The notes beneath the pieces were generated by a model. That model was given only the letters and a program-made list of their open reading frames with translations. It searched no databases and was not told the DNA's origin. From Streptomyces sp. NBC_01241 (lineage in GTDB: Bacteria; Actinomycetota; Actinomycetes; Streptomycetales; Streptomycetaceae): 64,000 nucleotides of DNA. Shown in pieces: positions 26,058 to 34,200 of this stretch. The stretch lies in the NCBI RefSeq assembly GCF_041435435.1, contig NZ_CP108494.1:2204501-2268500 (forward strand), read 5' to 3'. Position 1 is the stretch's first letter, and every line of letters begins with the position of its first letter. The position numbers and the translations under genes are program-made.

Positions 26058-27413
26058 CTACTGGTCCCGGTACATCTCGGCGACCAGGAACGCCAGGTCG
26101 AGGGACTGGCTGCGGTTGAGCCGCGGGTCGCAGGCCGTCTCGTAGCGCTGGTGCAGATCGTCGACGAAGATCTCGTGTCCGCCACCGACGCACTCGGTGA
26201 CATCGTCACCGGTGAGCTCGACGTGGATGCCGCCCGGGTGCGTACCGAGGCCCTTGTGGACCTCGAAGAAGCCCTTGACCTCGTCCAGGACGTCGTCGAA
26301 GCGACGGGTCTTGTGACCGGAGGCGGCCTCGAAGGTGTTGCCGTGCATCGGGTCGGTCACCCACGCCACGGTGGCGCCGGAGGCGGTGACCTTCTCGACC
26401 AGGTCGGGCAGCTTGTCGCGGACCTTGTCGGCGCCCATGCGGACGATGAAGGTCAGCCGGCCGGGCTCGCGCTCGGGGTCGAGGCGTTCGATGTAGCCGA
26501 GTGCCTCGTCGACGGTGGTCGTCGGGCCGAGCTTGATGCCGATCGGGTTGCGGATCTTCGAGGCGAACTCGATGTGCGCGCCGTCCATCTGGCGGGTGCG
26601 CTCACCGATCCAGACCATGTGGCCGGAGGTGTCGTACAACTGGCCGGTGCGCGAGTCGGTACGGGTCAGCGCCGACTCGTAGTCCAGCAGCAGGCCCTCG
26701 TGCGAGGAGTAGAACTCGACCGCCTTGAACTCGGCCGGGTCCGTACCGCACGCCTTCATGAAGTTCAGCGCGTTGTCGATCTCGCGGGCGAGCGCCTCGT
26801 AGCGCTGGCCGGACGGCGACGACTTCACGAAGTCCTGGTTCCAGGCGTGCACCTGGCGCAGGTCGGCGTAACCGCCGGTGGTGAAGGCGCGGACCAGGTT
26901 CAGCGTGGAAGCGGATGCGTGGTACATCTGCTTCAGCCGCTCCGGGTCCGGGACGCGGGACTCCTCGGTGAAGGCGAAGCCGTTGACGGAGTCGCCGCGG
27001 TAGGTCGGCAGGGTGACGCCGTCGCGGGTCTCGGTCGGCTTGGAGCGCGGCTTGGAGTACTGGCCGGCGATCCGGCCCACCTTGACGACGGGCACGGAGG
27101 CCGCGTAGGTCAGGACGGCGCTCATCTGGAGCAGCGTCTTCAGCTTGGCCCGGATGTGCTCGGCGGACACGGCGTCGAATGCCTCGGCGCAGTCGCCGCC
27201 CTGCAGCAGGAACGCCTCGCCCTTGGCGACGGCTCCCATGCGGGCACGCAGCTGGTCGCACTCGCCCGCGAAGACGAGCGGCGGATACGACGCGAGGTCC
27301 GCGAGCACATCGCGCAGAGCCTCGGCATCGGGGTACTCGGGCTGCTGCGCCGCGGGAAGGTCTCGCCAGGTCGCCTTGCCGGCGACACTCTGGGATTCAG
27401 CGTTCACGATCAC
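26058..27413 (-). CDS. aroH: Class II 3-deoxy-7-phosphoheptulonate (DAHP) synthase
   Basis: 451 residues, plant/actinobacterial class II length. First step of the shikimate pathway: PEP + erythrose 4-phosphate. It shows Gly-Gly-Asp-Cys-Ala-Glu-Ala-Phe, Lys-Val-Gly-Arg-Ile-Ala-Gly-Gln-Tyr-Ser-Lys-Pro-Arg, Tyr-Ser-Ser-His-Glu, Trp-Ile-Gly-Glu-Arg-Thr-Arg and the C-terminal Glu-Cys-Val-Gly-Gly-Gly. The GTG start has no ribosome site, but TATTCT ends exactly 7 nt upstream (leaderless type). It is divergent from trpL-trpE. Confidence 0.95.
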   Translation of the reverse strand: MIVNAESQSVAGKATWRDLPAAQQPEYPDAEALRDVLADLASYPPLVFAGECDQLRARMGAVAKGEAFLLQGGDCAEAFDAVSAEHIRAKLKTLLQMSAVLTYAASVPVVKVGRIAGQYSKPRSKPTETRDGVTLPTYRGDSVNGFAFTEESRVPDPERLKQMYHASASTLNLVRAFTTGGYADLRQVHAWNQDFVKSSPSGQRYEALAREIDNALNFMKACGTDPAEFKAVEFYSSHEGLLLDYESALTRTDSRTGQLYDTSGHMVWIGERTRQMDGAHIEFASKIRNPIGIKLGPTTTVDEALGYIERLDPEREPGRLTFIVRMGADKVRDKLPDLVEKVTASGATVAWVTDPMHGNTFEAASGHKTRRFDDVLDEVKGFFEVHKGLGTHPGGIHVELTGDDVTECVGGGHEIFVDDLHQRYETACDPRLNRSQSLDLAFLVAEMYRDQ

Positions 27414-27462
27414 GTCAGCAAGAATACGGGGTCGGCGCTCCCCTACCGGTACTCGACCGCCT

Positions 27463-27493
27463 GGTGAGACGGACCCATCGGCCTTGTCTCACC
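27463..27493. promoter_or_regulatory. 8-bp inverted repeat upstream of aroH
   Basis: GGTGAGAC (27463-27470) and GTCTCACC (27486-27493) are separated by 15 bp, 50-80 bp upstream of aroH in the aroH/trpL divergent region. It could be an operator; no regulator is assigned. Confidence 0.35.
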
Positions 27494-27627
27494 GGACGAC
27501 CCCTCGGCGGCGGGGAACAAAGTGGCCGCGTCCGCGAGAAGGCCCCGGCACCGCAGCAGCGGGGAACACCCCCTGTCGACGGACTCGCGCCCCGCCGGTC
27601 ACGCTGCCATGCGCTACGATCCACGGC

Positions 27628-27684
27628 ATGTTCGCGCAGACAAACCAGAACTGGTGGTGGACCGCTCATCCGGCGGCCCACTGA
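27628..27684 (+). CDS. trpL: Trp leader peptide of the trpE attenuator
   Basis: 18 codons from ATG, with three consecutive Trp codons (27652-27660) in the context Gln-Asn-Trp-Trp-Trp-Thr-Ala-His. A -10-like TACGAT (27615-27620) ends 7 nt before the ATG and no ribosome site is present, so translation is probably leaderless. Stalling at the Trp codons when charged tRNA-Trp is scarce would prevent the terminator at 27710-27732 from forming. Confidence 0.92.
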   Translation: MFAQTNQNWWWTAHPAAH

Positions 27685-27709
27685 TCGATCGCGCGCTACA
27701 GACCACGCG

Positions 27710-27732
27710 AAGGCCGCCCGAGGGGCGGCCTT
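27710..27732 (+). terminator. trpE attenuator terminator
   Basis: AAGGCCGCCC and GGGCGGCCTT form a perfect 10-bp stem with a GAG loop, followed by a short pyrimidine-rich stretch. It lies between trpL and trpE, 25 nt after the trpL stop. Confidence 0.9.
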
Positions 27733-27778
27733 CTCTGCGTTTCGGGAGCCGTTCCTCCATTCCGGAAGGAATACCCCC

Positions 27779-29788
27779 ATGTCTCAGCCGCACCGCACCG
27801 ACCTCGTCATCGAGCGGCTGCTCCGTGCCGACAGCCCGCCGTTCGCGCTGCTGCGCAGGCGCACTCCCGGCCGCGATCAGGACACCGTCGAGGTACTGAT
27901 CGGCCGGGTACGGGAAGTGGACCGGCTCGCCGGTCTCCCGGTCGGCGAGCTGCCGTCGCTCGCCCTGGTGCCGTTCCGGCAGATCGCCGAGCGCGGCTTC
28001 GACGTGCGCGACGACGGGACGCCGCTGTCCGTGCTGGTCGCCGAGGAGACGTACGAGCTGCCGCTCGCCGAGGTGCTGGACCACTTGCCGGTCCATGACG
28101 TGCAGGTCGAGGGCGGCCGGTTCGACGTTCCGGACGAGGAGTACGCCGGGATCGTGCGGCGGATCGTCGAGGACGAGATCGGGCGGGGCGAGGGCGCGAA
28201 CTTCGTCGTCCGGCGGACCTTCCGGGGCGAGATCCCGGGCTTCGGGCGGGCGGACGCGCTGGCCCTCTTCCGGCGGCTGCTGGCCGGTGAGCGGGGCGCT
28301 TACTGGACGTTCGTCGTCCACACGGGGGACAGCGGGCCCGAAGGGCCTTCCTTCTCGGGGCGGCGGCGGGCGACGGGGGACAGCGGGGCCGCAGGCCCCT
28401 CCTTCTCGGGGCGGCGGCGGGCGACGGGTGGGCGGACCCTCGTCGGGGCGAGTCCCGAGGTGCATGTGCGGATGTCGGGCGGCACGGTCGTGATGAACCC
28501 GATCAGTGGCACGTACCGCTACCCCGCCGAGGGCCCGGGCGTCGAGGGGCTGCTGGCCTTCCTCGCCGACCACAAGGAGCGGGACGAGCTCTCCATGGTG
28601 GTCGACGAGGAACTCAAGATGATGTGCACCGTTGGCGACATGGGCGGGGTGGTGGTCGGGCCGCGGCTCAAGGAGATGGCCCATCTCGCGCACACGGAGT
28701 ACGAGCTGCGCGGGCACTCCTCGCTGGATGTGCGCGAGGTGCTGAGGGAGACCATGTTCGCGGCGACGGTCACCGGTTCCCCCGTGCAGAACGCCTGCCG
28801 GGTCATCAAGCGGTACGAGCCCGGCGGGCGCGGCTACTACGCGGGCGCGCTGGCGCTGCTGCGGCAGGAGCCGGGCGGGGCGCAGTCCCTGGACTCGCCG
28901 ATCCTGATCCGTACCGCCGACATCGCGGCCGACGGACGGTTGCGGGTGCCGGTCGGGGCGACGCTGGTACGCCACTCCGACCCGGACAGCGAGGTCGCCG
29001 AGACCCACGCGAAGGCGGCCGGAGTGCTGGCCGCGCTGGGGGTGCGGCCGGGCCGCCCGCGCGACCGCGCGATGCGTCCGCAGCCGGCCGGCGATCCGCG
29101 GGTGCAGGCGGCGCTGGACGCCCGGCGGGACGGTCTGGCGCCGTTCTGGCTGCGGATGCAGGAGCGTACGCACGAGCTCTCCGGCCATGCGCTGGTGGTC
29201 GACGGGGAGGACACCTTCACCGCGATGCTGGCGCATCTGCTGCGCTCATCGGGTCTGGACGTGTCGGTGCACCGCTACGACGAGCCGGGCCTGCGCGAGC
29301 GCGTACGGGCGCACGCGGGCCCGGTCGTGCTGGGCCCCGGGCCCGGGGATCCGGGCGACACGGCCGATCCGAAGATGCGGCTGCTGCGCGAGTTCGCCGC
29401 CGAGCTGGTCCGTGACCACCGGCACGGGCTGCTGGGGGTCTGTCTCGGCCATGAGCTGATCGCGGCGGAGCTGGGTCTGGAGATCGTCCGCAAGACCGTG
29501 CCGCATCAGGGCGCGCAGACCCGGATCGAGCTGTTCGGGCGCCCCGAGACGGTCGGCTTCTACAACAGCTTCACCGCGCGCTGCGACGACGGTGCGGTCA
29601 CCGAACTGGCGGCGCACGGTGTCGAGACGAGCCTGGACGCGGCGACCGGGGAGCTGCACGCGCTGCGCGGGCCGGGCTTCGCCTCGGTGCAGTTCCACCC
29701 GGAGTCGGTGCTGACCCTGCGCGGCGCGACGATCGTGGCCGAGCTGCTGGCGGGGCTGCCGCTCGCCGGCCGAGAGGCAGTCGGGTGA
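27779..29788 (+). CDS. trpE: Fused anthranilate synthase TrpE-TrpG
   Basis: 669 residues. It makes anthranilate from chorismate and glutamine. The chorismate-binding (TrpE) part occupies about 1-440, with Gly-Ala-Ser-Pro-Glu, Pro-Ile-Ser-Gly-Thr, Asp-Glu-x-Leu-Lys-Met and Gly-Ser-Pro motifs. A class I glutamine amidotransferase part (about 465-660) has Gly-Pro-Gly-Pro-Gly, catalytic Cys near 554 (Gly-Val-Cys-Leu-Gly-His) and His in Gln-Phe-His-Pro-Glu-Ser near 639. Residues 183-216 are an odd Gly/Ser/Arg-rich insertion made of two 17-residue copies. Expression is probably set by the upstream attenuator. Confidence 0.95.
   Translation: MSQPHRTDLVIERLLRADSPPFALLRRRTPGRDQDTVEVLIGRVREVDRLAGLPVGELPSLALVPFRQIAERGFDVRDDGTPLSVLVAEETYELPLAEVLDHLPVHDVQVEGGRFDVPDEEYAGIVRRIVEDEIGRGEGANFVVRRTFRGEIPGFGRADALALFRRLLAGERGAYWTFVVHTGDSGPEGPSFSGRRRATGDSGAAGPSFSGRRRATGGRTLVGASPEVHVRMSGGTVVMNPISGTYRYPAEGPGVEGLLAFLADHKERDELSMVVDEELKMMCTVGDMGGVVVGPRLKEMAHLAHTEYELRGHSSLDVREVLRETMFAATVTGSPVQNACRVIKRYEPGGRGYYAGALALLRQEPGGAQSLDSPILIRTADIAADGRLRVPVGATLVRHSDPDSEVAETHAKAAGVLAALGVRPGRPRDRAMRPQPAGDPRVQAALDARRDGLAPFWLRMQERTHELSGHALVVDGEDTFTAMLAHLLRSSGLDVSVHRYDEPGLRERVRAHAGPVVLGPGPGDPGDTADPKMRLLREFAAELVRDHRHGLLGVCLGHELIAAELGLEIVRKTVPHQGAQTRIELFGRPETVGFYNSFTARCDDGAVTELAAHGVETSLDAATGELHALRGPGFASVQFHPESVLTLRGATIVAELLAGLPLAGREAVG
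28325..28426 (+). repeat. 51-bp in-frame tandem duplication inside trpE
   Basis: Two adjacent 51-bp units (28325-28375 and 28376-28426) encode 17-residue copies starting Gly-Asp-Ser-Gly and ending Gly-Arg-Arg-Arg-Ala-Thr. They differ at only a few bases, mostly in the Pro-Glu-Gly / Ala-Ala-Gly part. They sit between the Trp-Thr-Phe-Val-Val-His strand and Arg-Thr-Leu-Val-Gly-Ala-Ser-Pro-Glu. Confidence 0.93.
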
Positions 29789-29836
29789 CCTACGACAGGG
29801 CGTGGCTGCCCGGCCGGAGGTCACCCGACTGCCTCT
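29773..29836. terminator. 19-bp stem terminator overlapping the trpE stop
   Basis: AGAGGCAGTCGGGTGACCT (29773-29791) pairs perfectly with its reverse complement at 29818-29836. The 5' arm includes the last codons and stop of trpE. Confidence 0.88.
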
Positions 29837-29849
29837 GAAGGGGCGGCGG

Positions 29850-29872
29850 GACCCCGGAGGGGATCCGGGGTC
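29850..29872. terminator. Terminator of the 2-hydroxyacid dehydrogenase gene
   Basis: GACCCCGGA and TCCGGGGTC form a 9-bp stem immediately downstream of the minus-strand dehydrogenase stop at 29879. Confidence 0.7.
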
Positions 29873-29878
29873 TCAGCC

Positions 29879-30877
29879 CTACGGGAGCGCCGGGACGAGG
29901 ACGTTCTCGCTGCGGCGGCCCGCCAGGTAGTCGGCGACGTTCCGGACGGTGGCGTCGATGATCTGGGCCACGGCCTCCTGGGTGTAGTACGCCTGGTGCG
30001 AGGTCACGATGACGTTCGGGAAGGTGACGAGCCGGGCGAGGGTGTCGTCGTCGATGCCCTCCAGGGACTTGTCGAGGAAGAACAGCCCGGCCTCCGCCTC
30101 GTACACATCGAGCCCGACGCCCAGGAGGCGGCCCGCGCGGAGTTCGGCGACCAGTGCCGTCGCGTCGATGAGCCCGCCGCGGCTGGAGTTGATCAGGATC
30201 GCGTCGTCCTTCATCCTCGCCAGGGCGTCCGCGCCGATGATGTGGCGGGTCGCGGGCAGCAGCGGGACGTGCAGGCTGACCAGGTCGGACTCGACGAGGA
30301 GCCGCTCCTTGTCGACGTACTCCATGCCGAGGCCGACGCAGGCGGGATTCTCGGCGACGTCCCAGCCGAGCAGCTTCATGCCGAATCCGTGGGCGATACG
30401 GGTGAAGGCCTCGCCGATCTTGCCCGTACCGATCACACCGGCCGTGCGGCCGTGCATGTCCCGGCCGAGGAGGCCGTCGAGCCGGAAGTCGAAGTCACGG
30501 GTACGGCTCGCGGCCCGGATGATGCGGCGGTTGACCGCCATCGCGAGGGTCCAGGCGAATTCCGCGACCGAGTACGGCGAGTAGGACGAGACCCGGGCGA
30601 CCCGCAGGGCGAGCCGTTCCGCGACGTCGAGGTCGATGTTGTTGAAGCCGGTGGAGCGCTGGGCGATCATCTGCGTGCCGCCCGCCGCGAGGGTCTGCAG
30701 GACGCCGCTGCCCAGGTCGGCGTTGACGCTGGTCGAGATGACCTCGTATCCCGTGGCGATGGCGGCGGTGTCCTTGGTGAGGAAGACGTCCAGGCAACGG
30801 ACCTCGTGCTCTTCGGCGAAGGCCTTCTCGATCAGCGGCTTCTCGTCGGACTGCACACCGAATGCCAGGATTTCCAC
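29879..30877 (-). CDS. D-isomer-specific 2-hydroxyacid dehydrogenase (D-lactate dehydrogenase-like)
   Basis: 332 residues. Rossmann motif Gly-Val-Ile-Gly-Thr-Gly-Lys-Ile-Gly, Arg in Ile-Asn-Ser-Ser-Arg-Gly-Gly, and the catalytic His in Thr-Ser-His-Gln-Ala-Tyr-Tyr-Thr. The N-terminal Gln-Arg-Ser-Thr-Gly-Phe-Asn-Asn-Ile-Asp is typical of fermentative D-lactate dehydrogenases. GTG 30877 is chosen because GGAG lies just upstream and the family alignment starts there. It probably interconverts pyruvate and D-lactate with NADH. The neighbouring pfkA gene is on the same strand. Confidence 0.9.
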   Translation of the reverse strand: MEILAFGVQSDEKPLIEKAFAEEHEVRCLDVFLTKDTAAIATGYEVISTSVNADLGSGVLQTLAAGGTQMIAQRSTGFNNIDLDVAERLALRVARVSSYSPYSVAEFAWTLAMAVNRRIIRAASRTRDFDFRLDGLLGRDMHGRTAGVIGTGKIGEAFTRIAHGFGMKLLGWDVAENPACVGLGMEYVDKERLLVESDLVSLHVPLLPATRHIIGADALARMKDDAILINSSRGGLIDATALVAELRAGRLLGVGLDVYEAEAGLFFLDKSLEGIDDDTLARLVTFPNVIVTSHQAYYTQEAVAQIIDATVRNVADYLAGRRSENVLVPALP

Positions 30878-31002
30878 GACGTCTCCAGCCTTCTTGATGC
30901 GCGTTTCCTGATGTGCGCGAAAAGCGGCGTTATGTACCGGATGTTCGCGAATATACGGCCCGCGCCCCTGGCCCGCCGCTCGGCCGAAGAGGGCTGCGCC
31001 GC

Positions 31003-32031
31003 TCAGCCGAAGAAGACACCGGCCTCCGCGTAGAGGGCCGGATCGACCGTCTTGAGGCGAGCGGTCGCCTCCGCGATCGGCACCCGCACGATGTCGGTGC
31101 CCTGCAGGGCGACCATCATGCCGAAGTCGCCTTCCCGCACGGCGTCGATGGCGTGCAGGCCGAAGCGGGTGGCCAGCCAGCGGTCGAAGGCGCTGGGAGT
31201 ACCGCCGCGCTGGACATGGCCGAGGACGGTCGTTCTGGCTTCCTTGCCGGTGCGGCTCTCGATCTGCTTGGCCAGCCATTCACCGACGCCGGAGAGCCGG
31301 ACATGGCCGAAGGAGTCGTGCGAGCCGTCCTTGAGGATCAGCTCACCCTGTGTGGGCATGGCCCCTTCGGCGACCACCACGATCGGTGCGTAACTGGCCC
31401 CGAAACGGGAGGTGACCCAGGAGCAGACCTGGTCGATGTCGAAGCGCTGTTCCGGGATGAGGATGACGTTCGCACCGCCGGCCAGCCCCGAGTGGAGCGC
31501 GATCCAGCCCGCGTGGCGGCCCATCACCTCGACGACGAGGACCCGCATATGGGATTCGGCCGTGGTGTGCAGGCGGTCGATCGCCTCGGTCGCGATGGAG
31601 ACGGCCGTGTCGAAGCCGAAGGTGTAGTCCGTGGCGGAGAGGTCGTTGTCGATGGTCTTGGGTACGCCGACGCACTTGATGCCGTGCTCGTCGGACAGGG
31701 TCGCCGCTACCCCGAGGGTGTCCTCGCCGCCGATCGCGATGAGCGCATCGACCTCGTACGCGGCGAGACTGTCCCTGATCCGGCGGACGCCGTTTCCCGC
31801 GCCGAGCGGATTGGTGCGCGAGGAACCGAGGATGGTGCCGCCGCGCGGCAGGATGCCACGCACCGCCGGGATGGAGAGCGGCACCGTCTCGCCCTCCAGC
31901 GGGCCGCGCCAGCCGTCCCGGAATCCGATGAAGTCGTAGCCGTACTCCTGCACGCCCTTGCGGACGACGGCGCGGATGACCGCATTGAGTCCGGGGCAGT
32001 CGCCGCCCCCGGTCAGTACCCCGACCCGCAT
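31003..32031 (-). CDS. pfkA: 6-phosphofructokinase with PPi-type active-site residues
   Basis: 342 residues. It phosphorylates fructose 6-phosphate. The N-terminus Gly-Val-Leu-Thr-Gly-Gly-Gly-Asp-Cys-Pro-Gly-Leu-Asn and the Met-Gly-Arg-x-x-Gly motif are typical. At the phosphate-donor site it has Gly-Gly-Glu-Asp-Thr (Asp codon 31720-31722) and Pro-Lys-Thr-Ile-Asp-Asn-Asp (Lys codon 31657-31659). These align with E. coli Gly104 and Gly124; Asp and Lys there are the textbook PPi-type pair. Streptomyces PFKs have been described as ATP enzymes, so the donor is uncertain. The ATG is preceded by AAGGG. Confidence 0.93.
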   Translation of the reverse strand: MRVGVLTGGGDCPGLNAVIRAVVRKGVQEYGYDFIGFRDGWRGPLEGETVPLSIPAVRGILPRGGTILGSSRTNPLGAGNGVRRIRDSLAAYEVDALIAIGGEDTLGVAATLSDEHGIKCVGVPKTIDNDLSATDYTFGFDTAVSIATEAIDRLHTTAESHMRVLVVEVMGRHAGWIALHSGLAGGANVILIPEQRFDIDQVCSWVTSRFGASYAPIVVVAEGAMPTQGELILKDGSHDSFGHVRLSGVGEWLAKQIESRTGKEARTTVLGHVQRGGTPSAFDRWLATRFGLHAIDAVREGDFGMMVALQGTDIVRVPIAEATARLKTVDPALYAEAGVFFG

Positions 32032-32141
32032 GGACGCATCCCTTCGCCGACGTGAGCCCGCCATCGACCACGCTAAGGGTGATCCAGGTCACTCAGGAAT
32101 GGGTCGGATGGTCAAACTCCGTGCAAATCGGGCGGGTTGAG

Positions 32142-32834
32142 TCAGGCGTCGTCGAGACCGCGCTCGATCGCGTACCGCACGAGCTCCACCCTGTTGTGCA
32201 ACTGGAGCTTGCCCAGGGTGTTCTGGACGTGGTTCTGGACAGTGCGGTGCGAGATGACCAGGCGCTCGGCGATCTGCTTGTACGAGAGCCCCTTGGCGAC
32301 CAGCCGCAGCACCTCGGTCTCGCGCTCGGTGAGCTGCGGGGCCTTGGGTTCGTGGGACGCGACGGGGGTGGGGTCCGAGGCGAGCCTGCGGTACTCGCCG
32401 AGGACCAGTCCGGCCAGGCCCGGGGTGAAGACGGGGTCGCCGACGGCAGTGGACCGCACGGCCTCGGTCAGCTCCTGCGTACTGGCCGACTTGAGCAGAT
32501 AGCCGGTGGCGCCGGACTTGACCGCCTCCAGTACGTCGGCGTGCTCGCCGCTCGCGGAGAGGACCAGCACCCGCAGCCCCGGGTGGGAGCCGACGAGCTC
32601 CTTGCAGACCTGTACGCCGGGCATGCCGGGCAGGTTGAGATCGAGTACGAGGACGTCGGGGGTGGCGGCCCTGGCCCGGCGCACGGCCTGCGGTCCGTCA
32701 CCCGCCGTCGCCACGACCTCGAAACCGGACTCGGAAAGATCGCGGGCCACCGCGTCGCGCCACATCGGGTGGTCGTCGACCACCATCACCCTGATGGCCC
32801 GCTCCTCGGCGCCCCGGGTGTTCTCCGTGCTCAT
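32142..32834 (-). CDS. macR: NarL/LuxR-type response regulator MacR
   Basis: 230 residues. Receiver domain (about 15-130) with Asp20/Asp21, phosphoacceptor Asp65 in Val-Leu-Asp-Leu-Asn-Leu-Pro-Gly, and Lys in Leu-Leu-Lys-Ser-Ala. A LuxR-type helix-turn-helix follows at about 167-215 (Leu-Thr-Glu-Arg-Glu-Thr-Glu-Val-Leu). It is paired with the upstream kinase gene macS. MacRS of S. coelicolor is known to control genes for morphogenic membrane proteins; I assign the name from pair architecture and gene context. Confidence 0.88.
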   Translation of the reverse strand: MSTENTRGAEERAIRVMVVDDHPMWRDAVARDLSESGFEVVATAGDGPQAVRRARAATPDVLVLDLNLPGMPGVQVCKELVGSHPGLRVLVLSASGEHADVLEAVKSGATGYLLKSASTQELTEAVRSTAVGDPVFTPGLAGLVLGEYRRLASDPTPVASHEPKAPQLTERETEVLRLVAKGLSYKQIAERLVISHRTVQNHVQNTLGKLQLHNRVELVRYAIERGLDDA

Positions 32835-32875
32835 CTGCCTGATCCTGCCTTCCCCCGCGAACCTACAAATCCTGT

Positions 32876-32907
32876 GAAGCGTTGAAGCGTTGAAGCGTTG
32901 AAGCGTT
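32876..32907. repeat. GAAGCGTT octamer, four tandem copies
   Basis: Four perfect head-to-tail copies of GAAGCGTT occupy 32876-32907, in the 96-bp spacer between macS and macR. Two near-repeats of ACGGGACTTACGGGACTACG type follow at about 32915-32936. Confidence 0.9.
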
Positions 32908-32930
32908 TGAAACCTACGGGACTTACGGGA

Positions 32931-34139
32931 CTACGCGACCTTCGGGACCTTCAACTCGACCTCGGTGCCCTGGCCGGGCACCGAAATCAACTCCGCTGTG
33001 CCGCCCAGGTCACGCAGCCGCCCCCGGATCGACAGGGCGACCCCCATGCGTCCCTCCCCCTCCGCCTGGGCGAGCCGCCCTTCCGGGATGCCCGGGCCGT
33101 CGTCCCGGACCGTCACGATCACCTCGTCCGGCCAGTCCTCGACGAGGATCCAGGCCTGGGCGGTCTCCCCCGCGTGCACCCTCACATTGTCCAGGGCAGC
33201 ACTGACAGCGGCCGCCAGCTCCTTCGCGGCCGCGGGAGCGAGCAACACCGGAGCGCCGGGCTCCGCGAAGCTGATCCGGGAGCCGGCGTGCGGGGCGAGC
33301 AGGGAGCGCAGATCGCAGCCGGCCCGCCCGGACGATCCGTCCTCCTCGTCGTCCACCTCGACGCTGCGGACCACGGCGCCCTCGGCGGCGTCCTCGGAGA
33401 CCCGGGTGGTGGGCACGAGCCCGCTGGAGACCAGGGTGCGCAGGGCGACTTCCTGCTCCCCGGCCATCCGGCCCAGTTCGGCGGCCTCACCGCCCAGCGC
33501 GGTGCCGCGGCGCTGCACCATCGCTAGGACCTGGAGCACGCTGTCGTGGATGTCGCGGGCCAGCCGTTCCCGCTCGCGGGTGGCGGCCTCGATCTCCAGC
33601 GCGCGGGCGAGGGTGCGCTCACTGGCCCTGGCCACCTCGACGACGTAACCGATGGCGATGGAAGCCACCCAGACCAGCAGGACGTTGTGGAAGGTGTCCC
33701 GGCTGGGCTCGCCGCGCTCGATGATGTTGGCGACGGCGACGAAGGTGGAGGCGAAGGCCGCCCAGCGCCAGCCGCCCTTGATCGCGAAGGCCAGCACGGA
33801 ACCCGCGGTCCAGATCGACGGCAGCGTCGGACCGTCGATCTGCTGGGCCTCGAAGTCGGCGAGCGGAGTGAGGAGGATACCGGCGAGGGCGACCGCCAGG
33901 TCGGCGCCGAGGAAGCGCCTGGTGCAGGCGACGGCGCCCGCAACCTTCGGGAGAGTGGCGAGCGTCCAGGCCGACATCACCACCAGGAAGGCCACGGCCA
34001 CCCACGGCCGGTCGTACCTGTCCCGGCCGAAGACGGCGAGCAGCACCGCGTAGAGCATCGTCAGAATGCGGTACGCCGTCAGCGCACGCCACAGCGGCTG
34101 CTCCACCGACATCCGTACGACCCGCTCACGCTTGGCCAT
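32931..34139 (-). CDS. macS: Sensor histidine kinase MacS
   Basis: 402 residues. The N-terminal ~175 residues hold five to six transmembrane helices with little extracytoplasmic sequence. The HisKA_3 segment Arg-Leu-Ala-Arg-Asp-Ile-His-Asp-Ser has His198 as phospho-acceptor. The ATPase domain ends with Asp-Asp-Gly-Pro-Gly-Ile-Pro and Gly-Arg-Met-Gly-Val. An acidic loop (Glu-Val-Asp-Asp-Glu-Glu-Asp, about residue 260) is unusual. It lies upstream of macR on the same strand with a 96-bp repeat-bearing spacer. The signal is unknown. Confidence 0.88.
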   Translation of the reverse strand: MAKRERVVRMSVEQPLWRALTAYRILTMLYAVLLAVFGRDRYDRPWVAVAFLVVMSAWTLATLPKVAGAVACTRRFLGADLAVALAGILLTPLADFEAQQIDGPTLPSIWTAGSVLAFAIKGGWRWAAFASTFVAVANIIERGEPSRDTFHNVLLVWVASIAIGYVVEVARASERTLARALEIEAATRERERLARDIHDSVLQVLAMVQRRGTALGGEAAELGRMAGEQEVALRTLVSSGLVPTTRVSEDAAEGAVVRSVEVDDEEDGSSGRAGCDLRSLLAPHAGSRISFAEPGAPVLLAPAAAKELAAAVSAALDNVRVHAGETAQAWILVEDWPDEVIVTVRDDGPGIPEGRLAQAEGEGRMGVALSIRGRLRDLGGTAELISVPGQGTEVELKVPKVA

Positions 34140-34200
34140 GTCCCCACCCCCCGGACGGAAACGACGCGGTTACGCGCCGAACCGTTCCGTCACTCCTGCG

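Noticed and set aside
32876..32907. Octamer repeats as a CRISPR or origin iteron array
   Set aside because: Only four 8-bp head-to-tail copies without spacers, and no replication gene nearby.
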